Of a stretch of DNA of 64,000 nucleotides, positions 57,583 through 64,000 are shown piece after piece (position 1 is the first letter of the stretch; each line of letters begins with the position of its first letter). A program made the translations under genes and the position numbers. The notes under the pieces were generated by a model, which was given only the letters and a program-made list of their open reading frames with translations, made no database searches and was not told the origin of the DNA. The stretch covers positions 339,915 to 403,914 of the forward strand of contig NW_013657659.1 in the NCBI RefSeq assembly GCF_000142905.1, in the 5' to 3' direction. The stretch comes from Thecamonas trahens ATCC 50062. Lineage: Eukaryota > Apusozoa > Apusomonadida > Apusomonadidae.

Positions 57583-59690
57583 TTACAACACGTTCTGCTT
57601 GTTCTTGATCTTCTTTGCCTTTCCCTTGCTCTTGCCCTTAGCCTGGCCCTTGATATTGCTCTTCTGCTTCTTGGTGGACGGCTCGATCTTGTTCGCCTGC
57701 GGCGGGTTGGCGGGGACGGGGATGGGCTCGGACTGGCGCTTGCGCTTGCGGGCTGCCGATGCGGAGGGATCAGGATCGTCACGCTCAAAGAGGGCGACAA
57801 AGAAGCCGATAGTGTGGTCAGCGGCGGGGTCGGTGCGAATGACCCGAGCGGCGATGTCGTCGCAGAGCGAGCAGCCGGTGGAGGCGGGCAAGGGCGCGGC
57901 CGAGGTGGGCGCGGCGGGTTTGGAAGCGGGAGCCGACGAGGTTCCCATCAGCTGGGCGAGGAGATCAGCTCCGGAAAGAGATGCCTGCGAGGAGGCAGAG
58001 CCAGCTGCGGTGGCGGTGGCGGCGGCAGCGGTGGCAACAGGGCAGGCGCGCCAGGCGTTGGGGTCGCCGCGGCGCGCCCAGGCGGCGAGCTCGCCATCAG
58101 GCTCTGCGAGCCGCCAGCCGCGGGACGCGCCCCACTCGAGCAGAGTGTGGACAACGGCCTCGTTCTCTGTCACGTGGATGGAGCAGGTGGAGTAGGTGAT
58201 GCGGCGTGCAGCCGGGAACGACATGGCATGCTGCATGGCCTCGATCTGAAAGGCGGCGAGGGCCTCGAGGCGGCGCTGGCCCTCGTTGTCGTCTTCGTGC
58301 GCGGTAGAGGCGACGACATCGATGTGGCCAGCCTCCTGGACACCCGGGTCTGTGCCCTCCTCCTCGTCACTATCGTCGTCACTATCGTCACCAGCGCCTT
58401 TCGGGCCGGGGACTGGCTTGCGGCGCGGCTTGTCGGTGGTGAGCGGGCCGACGAGTGCGTCCTGGCGCGAGACGATGCCCGAGCCGGAGCACGACGGATC
58501 GACGAGCAGATGGGTAACAGCGGCAAGGTCCGGGTCTGTGAGTGAGGCCTCTAGAAAGTTGCCCACACGCGAGTCAATGGTATCTGCGGCGTGGGCACGG
58601 GCAGTGAGCTTGCGGAGCGTGGCCATGCGGGTACGCGACTTGTCAAAGGCAATGACGCGGCCGTCGCCGCCCATGCGGGCAACGAGATGCGAGGTCTTGT
58701 TGCCTGGAGCGGCGCAAGCGTCGATGACCGAGGCGTGCGGCGGCGGCGCTAGCAGAGCCGCCGGGAAGCACGAGGCCTTGTCCTGCAGGATGATGCCACC
58801 ACCGAGGTAGACCTCGTCGTCGTGAAAGTCTGTCACGGGGCAAACACGAGCATGTCGCTGAGGATGTCATCGCGAGCGACCATGCGCTTGCCCTCGTCGC
58901 TCTTGGCCATCCAGGCTGCCATGGCGACGTCGAGGCTCACCTCAACAAAGGGGTCGACAGCAAGAGTGGTGTAGTGCTCGAGAACGAGGTCGACCGAGGC
59001 GATTAGGGTGTTGACGCGGGCGTAGCGCGGAATGAGCGGCATGCACCGGATGTGCTCCGGGAGCAGGTCGATGTCGGACTTGGCCTTGGCTTTGATCTTG
59101 ATGCGGGCCAGCGCGGTCGAGAGGCGAGACTTTGAGCCCATCAGCAGCTTCTTCACCTTGCCCCCGCCCTCGATCTTCTTCTTCCCAAACAGTAAATCGT
59201 ACAGCGCGACGTACGCCACCCATCGCGAGCGCTCGTTCTTGAACATGCTTGCGCGAGCCACCTCGGGCACAGCAGCCACCACCGAGGCCAGCACCGACTT
59301 CCCTGCGAGCGGCGAGTCGTCACCCCCTCGTCATTGCCGCAGCCGATCATTGTCGGATTCCGAACACAGTCGCAGTGCGGCCCAATAGCCCAGCATGGTC
59401 GCAGCCACAGATCATCGACACCACACAAGGCAACCGCCAGGCAATCATAGGCCAGCACAGGCAACCGAATCAACAGATCACACACACCATAAGTGACGCC
59501 CCTCCCTTGTCTCCCTCTCTTGCCCCCTCTCCTTCTCTATCGTACACTTGAGCGTCTCAAAGACGAGGGCATAGACCTTGCGGAGCGTGGCGGGCTTGTC
59601 ACCCGTAGTGAGGAGAGCATTCTTGAGAGAGACCTTATGGGCATGGACCATCTGCAGCACCTTTCCCGCCTGGGTATACGCATGCGACAT
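57583..59690 (-). CDS. NSUN5: NSUN5/Rcm1 rRNA m5C methyltransferase, spliced, one frame change
   Basis: Nucleolar methyltransferase of the NOL1/NOP2/Sun family; NSUN5/Rcm1 makes 5-methylcytosine in large-subunit rRNA. Exon 1 (59690-59546) encodes MSHAYTQAGKVLQMV, TTGDKPATLRKVYALVFETL; exon 2 begins 59302 (KSVLASVVAAVPEVARASMF, VAYVALYDLLFGKKK). Near 58835 the frame changes at TTTGCCCCGTGAC, joining DDILSDMLVFAP to VTDFHDDEVYLGGGIILQDK. The SAM motif DACAAPGNKTSHLVARMG, the proline-cysteine motif LLVDPSCSGSG and the catalytic Cys in YSTCSIHVTENE are present. A 50-residue acidic insert and a Lys-rich nucleolar-type tail (KGQAKGKSKGKAKKIKNKQN) are extra. Exon 2 has no ATG near its 5' end, supporting the splice. 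Confidence 0.88.
59303..59545 (-). other. 243-base intron of NSUN5
   Basis: Minus-strand donor GTACGA (from 59545) and acceptor CTCGCAG (ending 59303). Splicing joins ALVFETLK to WKSVLASVVA in frame, as expected for the NSUN5 N-terminal helices. Confidence 0.78.
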
Positions 59691-60622
59691 CTCCCCTTTT
59701 CCTCCTCTCTTCCAAGAGATGAGTGTGCTTCCTTCCCCTACGTTCTCCCTCATCCCCATCCCCATCCCCATCCCCATCTCCCCTCACCCGTCGTCCCTTG
59801 CTGTGGGATCCCTCCTCTCCCTCCCCCCGCCCCCACTGCCCTTGCTCCCATTCCCTCACCCCAGCTCACCGATCTACCTGCGCGCACCCTGCCACACACA
59901 CACTCTCTCTCTCTCTTTCCCGCTGCCTCTCCCATGGCTACCATCCAACCATCCACATCGTATAACTCTTCCATCTCCATCGCTCCAACTACTTGGTCAC
60001 CCACTGTGCTCCTGCTGCCGCGTCATGGACGCTCTCTGCTCGCCACCCTTGCCCACTGCCCTACACGCCCACCACCAGTCCATATCCACCCAGATTTATC
60101 CCGATCCCATCTGCACACTGCCTCCTCCTCCGATCTATCCTTCTCATCTCCATCTTCCCCGCCCATCCCGCCCCTTCAGCCCATATTGCCCTCACCCCCC
60201 CCCTCCCCTATGACTCGACTCATGCCACAGCCACTGCCGCTCACACACGCACACACCACTCGGTCACCGATCATGTTCCGCATGCTCGCCCCGCTGCAGC
60301 TAGGTATGTACACACTCGAGCAGTGTTCATGTGATGCTTGCCGTGCATACCGCCTTGCACATGCAGTCTCTTCCCCTCACTAGCGAGTGGGTCGGGGGGG
60401 GGAGAGGGGGAGGAGAGGGGGGGGGACGGGGTGGAGGGGGGAGATGGTGATCGATGGCAGACGTCCATCCAACACCACCGGCAGAGGACGACCAGGGGAT
60501 CCGTTGCGGGAAGGGGGTGGGGAGGGGGGGGGGGGGAAGGAACTCATTGGAAGAGGTTTGGAGGGAGAGTAGCAGCACGGGTGGCGCAACGAGGTGGGGT
60601 TTACGCAGCTGCGCAGGGGGCT
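59691..60622. other. 930-base intergenic, C-rich then G-rich
   Basis: CCCCAT repeats at 59753-59780, CTCTCT at 59903-59918, and G-rich tracts at 60393-60446 and 60509-60537. No recognised gene. Divergent promoter region of NSUN5 and the PPR gene. Confidence 0.45.
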
Positions 60623-62239
60623 ATGACTCGGCATTGGGCAAGTCAGACGGGGCAAGTCGGAGGGGAGCGGGCGAGTGGCGGGGCGGTGTCTGCGGCGGTG
60701 GGCGCGGTGCTGCGGGCACAATCGACGGGTGATGTGGAGGCGGCGGTAGATGCGCGGTCAGAGATTCTGTCGGGACCGTCATCAGATAGCTTGACGAGCT
60801 CACAGTGCGCCAAGCTCATTCTCAAGCTCACCAAGTTTGGCGTGTGCGAGCCTGTGCGGCACCTCTTTGCCCGCTACCATTCGCTGGTGATGGAGGAGGC
60901 AGAGCGCAAGGCGAGCGGGGCCGATGGCGGGAGCGGCGAGACGCTGGCCAAGGCCGGGCGGGTGTACGATGCCATGCTCACCATGCACTGCAAGCAGAAC
61001 GATGTGGTGGGGACGGAGAGCGTGCTGGCGCAGCGGGCGGCGGCGGCGGTCCCGCTCTCGACGCAGACGTACAACACGCTGCTGTACTTTTACGGGGTGC
61101 GGAAGGAGTTTGACAAGGTGGAGGCGACGCTGGCCGAGATGCGCGCCAAGGGCCTGCCCGAGTCGCTGACGACGTACTCGATCCGCATCAAGGGCCTGCT
61201 CTCGGTGGGCATGGCTGACGAGGCCGCCGACGTCTTTGACGCCATGGTCGCCGCCGGCCTCGAGCCGAACCGGTACATCTACCAGACGCTCATCTCGTAC
61301 TTTCTCAAGCAGCACGAGTTTGACAAGGTCGACCAGCTGATGAGCGCCATGGCCGACGCCAACATCCTCCCCAACGTTGTCCTCTACACCAACATCATCG
61401 ATACCTACCTCAAGGCCGACGACTTTGACGAGGCCAAGCGGGTGTACTCGACCATGCTCGCCGAGCGGGTCAAGCCCAACGTGGCCACCTTTACTTCGTT
61501 CATCCAGGCCTACCTCAAGGCCGGCGACATCGACTCGGCCCGGCTCATGTTCCAGAACATGCTCGACCTCGGCATTGCGCCTACGGTCCGGACCCACACC
61601 GCGTTCCTGGTGTACTACACCCGCGCCGGTGACGACGCTGCCGCCAAGGACACCCTCGACACCATTCTGGCCCTCCGCCCGTCCAAGCTCGACCGCATCG
61701 TCTACACCGCCATCATGCAGCCGCTGTACAAGGCCGGCGAGACGAGCCAGGCCTGCGCCGTCTTTGACTCAATGTTTGCCAACCGCGTCTTCCCGGATGC
61801 CCGGCCGTACAACATGATGATGGCGCTGTACCTAAAGGACGGCGACATGGCTGCTGCCGCCGACATCCTTGACCTCATGGCCACCCACAAGCACCCGTTC
61901 AAGCTCTGGTCGCTGCTCTTTGCCGAGAAGCGCCTCGTCGCCGCCATCGACCCGGCTGTTCTCGACGCCTTTGTCCTCTCGGCGCTCTCCCGCGAGCGCG
62001 CCTACAAGCTCTCCAACCGCGACATGCGCTTCCTCGTCCGCCAGTTTGTCTTTGCCGGCATGGCCGACGCCGCAGTCCGCACCTTTGCCCAGGGCCCGGC
62101 CCTCATGGGCGCCTCGTACTCGCGCTCGACCTACAACTACCTCGCCGGCGAGCTGAACAAGGCCGGCATCCCGCTCCCGGACAAGGCCGCCATGGCGGCC
62201 GTCAACGACGACCCGCGGAGCTTTGCTACCGCCGAGTAG
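60623..62239 (+). CDS. pentatricopeptide-repeat (PPR) protein
   Basis: PPR proteins bind organellar RNA and act in processing, stability or translation. About ten 35-residue repeats are visible from near residue 120, e.g. TYNTLLYFYGVRKEFDKVEA, TYSIRIKGLLSVGMADEAAD, IYQTLISYFLKQHEFDKVDQ, LYTNIIDTYLKADDFDEAKR, TFTSFIQAYLKAGDIDSARL and PYNMMMALYLKDGDMAAAAD, with the usual GLEPN/ILPN/VKPN linkers. It is a P-class protein with no E/DYW extension. The start is uncertain: MTRHWASQTG at 60623 is used. The frame is open upstream to 60338 and includes a presequence-like GRVAARVAQRGGVYAAAQGA, so the true start may be further 5'. The C-terminus ends DDPRSFATAE, 10 bases from the convergent neighbour. Confidence 0.87.
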   Translation: MTRHWASQTGQVGGERASGGAVSAAVGAVLRAQSTGDVEAAVDARSEILSGPSSDSLTSSQCAKLILKLTKFGVCEPVRHLFARYHSLVMEEAERKASGADGGSGETLAKAGRVYDAMLTMHCKQNDVVGTESVLAQRAAAAVPLSTQTYNTLLYFYGVRKEFDKVEATLAEMRAKGLPESLTTYSIRIKGLLSVGMADEAADVFDAMVAAGLEPNRYIYQTLISYFLKQHEFDKVDQLMSAMADANILPNVVLYTNIIDTYLKADDFDEAKRVYSTMLAERVKPNVATFTSFIQAYLKAGDIDSARLMFQNMLDLGIAPTVRTHTAFLVYYTRAGDDAAAKDTLDTILALRPSKLDRIVYTAIMQPLYKAGETSQACAVFDSMFANRVFPDARPYNMMMALYLKDGDMAAAADILDLMATHKHPFKLWSLLFAEKRLVAAIDPAVLDAFVLSALSRERAYKLSNRDMRFLVRQFVFAGMADAAVRTFAQGPALMGASYSRSTYNYLAGELNKAGIPLPDKAAMAAVNDDPRSFATAE

Positions 62240-62249
62240 CGAGCCTAGC

Positions 62250-63971
62250 TCACCGCACCACCGAGCTCGAGTTGATCCGCTCAAAGACCCCGCGCGGCGT
62301 GCGTGGCATCGACAGCCGCGACCGCCGCGAGCCGTTGGACTGCACAGAGAGCGGGCCGCCCGATGAGACTGCGCCCGGGCGCACCGCCGCCTCGCGGATC
62401 TGCGCCATCTGCTTGAGCCGCGCCAGCGAGACTCGGTCCGTCACCGCCGCCGCATCCGCCGACCACACCACCAAGCACGGCGTCGCCAGCCCGTCCTGGA
62501 GACATCGCGTTCCGAGCCGCAGCCGCGTCTCGGCCGCGTCGTACGGCACCGCCAACCACGGCATGCCCTCCAGCACCGAGAGGTACGCGTCCCCCGTCTC
62601 ATCGAGCCCGACCATCACAAACTCGAGCTCCTTCTCACCGGCTTTCAGCTCGGCGTACACCCGCCGCAGCTCCCGAATGAACCACGCGCCGTCTGGCCCG
62701 TCGTCGATAGAGACAAACACTAGCCCGACGTTGCTCTGCACGCCGTCGGTCGCCACCCGCTCCATTGACTCAAACTCGCGTGCGAGCTCCAGTGATGACC
62801 GCGTCACCTCGCGGAACGACGCCTGCGGCCGCAACAGCGTCCGCCGCGAGGGCGTGTCAGACGACCCGCCCAGCACCGTCGCCGGCACCGTGCCCATCGT
62901 CCGCGAGCTGACAAACGAGACACGCGAGCCGGCAGACACGTCGCGGGTGAGCAGCGGCGGGAGCACCGGTCGCCGCGGCGCCAGCGAGTGTGCCGACGGC
63001 GACCCGAGCTTGGTCAGCGTCGCGCCAGAGCCACCGGATCTAAACCCGCCTCGCGGTGACGGCATTGCTGTGCCGGCACATTCCATCTGTGAGCCGAGCC
63101 AGCGCTCGCTCCCGCCAGACGAGTCCTGCGCCAACAAGCTGTCAACGCGTACTTTGCGCGGCCGCCGTTCACCGGCCGCCAGTACCTTGGACTCGGCCGC
63201 CGCCAACGCCACCCCAGCCGGATAGCGCCAGAGCTCGGGCCCAAGCAGCCGCACGTGCGAGGCCAGCGGTGGTGGCTTGGCCTCGCTCCGCAGCGCCGCC
63301 AGCGCCCGACGGACCTTGGTAAACTGGCTGGTCTGGCTCCCCCCGCGCGCCGCAGTGCCGTCGCCGTCGGCCGCGGCATCCTCGCCCTGTGTACCGCTTC
63401 CGACTGCGGCTGAGCTCACACCAGCGCCCGCCAACACCGCCTTACCCGGCGCCGCCTTGCGCACTCCTTGTGGACGGACCTTTCTCCTTGTCCGCGAGCT
63501 CCCCGACGCCACTCTCAGCGACTCGGGAGGCCGCGGGTGATTCGGTTGGCGCAAGTGCAGCGATCCAGCGACAGACTCTACGCTGCCACCTCCAGTCCGG
63601 CCCAGACCACTCGCTACCGACCGTGGCATCGAGGCCGTCGAATGGCGGCCCAGGCCCAGGGAGCCCGAGTGCTTTGCCAGCGACGCACTGCCGCGCATCG
63701 ATCCGGAGGCGCTCCTGGTGTTCCATGCTGCGGGAGCCAGTCCATGACGTATATGATGATGACCATGTTCTCCCCAATGACCATGCCCGTGGCCATGACC
63801 ATGACCATGACCATGACCATGACCATGACTCGTCCCTCCGCCAGGCGCCACCGACCGACCTACGCTCTCAGGCACGGGTGTGCCAGCCGACGACGCCCGG
63901 GTGCTCCACCGCGACCGGCCTCCACGTAACGACGCATGCGCCCCTGTCCGCAGATGAGCCACTCCTTCCAT
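62250..63971 (-). CDS. nucleoredoxin-like (thioredoxin-fold) protein lacking the redox CxxC
   Basis: The C-terminal 170 residues match the nucleoredoxin/tryparedoxin fold: VGLVFVSIDDGPDGAWFIRE, LRRVYAELKAGEKELEFVMV, GDAYLSVLEGMPWLAVPYDA, TRLRLGTRCLQDGLATPCLV, VWSADAAAVTDRVSL. At the site where nucleoredoxins have WCPPC the sequence is IDDGPDG, so the redox-active cysteines are absent and it is probably a non-catalytic or binding module. The first 380 residues are disordered and Ser/Arg/Gly-rich, including a His-Gly repeat encoded by a GACCAT hexamer array at 63787-63826. The start at 63971 is close to the window edge, so the real start may lie outside. It converges with the PPR gene. Confidence 0.68.
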   Translation of the reverse strand: MEGVAHLRTGAHASLRGGRSRWSTRASSAGTPVPESVGRSVAPGGGTSHGHGHGHGHGHGHGHGHWGEHGHHHIRHGLAPAAWNTRSASGSMRGSASLAKHSGSLGLGRHSTASMPRSVASGLGRTGGGSVESVAGSLHLRQPNHPRPPESLRVASGSSRTRRKVRPQGVRKAAPGKAVLAGAGVSSAAVGSGTQGEDAAADGDGTAARGGSQTSQFTKVRRALAALRSEAKPPPLASHVRLLGPELWRYPAGVALAAAESKVLAAGERRPRKVRVDSLLAQDSSGGSERWLGSQMECAGTAMPSPRGGFRSGGSGATLTKLGSPSAHSLAPRRPVLPPLLTRDVSAGSRVSFVSSRTMGTVPATVLGGSSDTPSRRTLLRPQASFREVTRSSLELAREFESMERVATDGVQSNVGLVFVSIDDGPDGAWFIRELRRVYAELKAGEKELEFVMVGLDETGDAYLSVLEGMPWLAVPYDAAETRLRLGTRCLQDGLATPCLVVWSADAAAVTDRVSLARLKQMAQIREAAVRPGAVSSGGPLSVQSNGSRRSRLSMPRTPRGVFERINSSSVVR

Positions 63972-64000
63972 GAGAAGGGAGGGGGGGGGGGGGGGAGGAG

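Noticed and set aside
58820-58850. In-frame TGA in NSUN5 as a selenocysteine codon
   Set aside because: Although SBP2 is present, the residues after the TGA in the same frame are not NSUN5-like. The conserved sequence continues in another frame, so it is a frame change.
1-64000. tRNA, rRNA, snRNA genes and transposable elements
   Set aside because: I scanned for tRNA B-box-like sequence, rRNA cores, reverse transcriptase, integrase and transposase motifs and saw none. A covariance-model search would be needed to exclude small RNAs.

Overview
This window is eukaryotic nuclear DNA: GC-rich, gene-dense and intron-poor. About 30 protein genes lie on both strands, and a 230-base assembly gap sits at 29567-29796. 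The gene set points to a free-living, mitochondriate, probably flagellate or amoeboid protist: cytosolic ribosomal protein eS24, exocyst Sec5, Beclin 1, mitochondrial Oxa1, Cox19 and SLC25A44-type carrier, a CLC antiporter, HSF, bHLH, RapGAP and RhoGAP regulators, SECIS-binding protein 2 and DONSON. The compact GC-rich style and the mix of animal-like and bacterial-like genes remind me of the apusomonad Thecamonas; that is a guess from memory, not a search result.

Layout. 1-3.5 kb: RNB exoribonuclease (continuing off the left edge), RPS24 and a PUB-domain gene. 3.8-8.5 kb: a small membrane protein, a 0.9 kb GCTTC-type pentanucleotide array, a C2-RhoGAP gene, COX19 and a FERM protein. 8.5-15.2 kb: Sec5, an F-box/ankyrin protein and an NhaD/CitMHS-like antiporter. 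15.7-25.6 kb: SECISBP2, a coiled-coil protein, a four-domain stefin, HSF and bHLH. 26.4-33.6 kb: BECN1, OXA1, an SLC25A44-like carrier, a Josephin-MIT deubiquitinase and a PLAC8 protein. 34-47 kb: a GARNL3-like RapGAP, an unknown protein, a Lys-rich membrane protein, a CLC antiporter and a SNF2-PHD remodeller. 47-64 kb: a metzincin, a 16-copy 47-bp minisatellite, TraB, DONSON, USP, NSUN5, PPR and a nucleoredoxin-like protein.

Architecture. Convergent gene pairs end within about 40 bases of each other, and one pair overlaps its stop codons. Many coding strands carry a C- or CT-rich tract just upstream of the ATG. The three introns I can place are GT-AG and lie close to the start codon. About a dozen genes need single-base frame changes to keep a conserved domain intact. 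Several of these sit in short homopolymers, which suggests assembly undercalls rather than pseudogenes. Themes shared by neighbours are mitochondrial biogenesis (RNB, COX19, OXA1, carrier, PPR, TraB), ubiquitin (PUB, F-box, Josephin, USP) and translation or RNA modification (RPS24, SECISBP2, NSUN5), but there is no sign of operons.

I did not find a clear multi-gene novel system. The most unusual items are the Josephin-MIT fusion, the SNF2-PHD protein with a PIP-box-like N-terminus, the bacterial-type metzincin made as a membrane protein, the degenerate redox and RNase active sites, and the two large tandem arrays.
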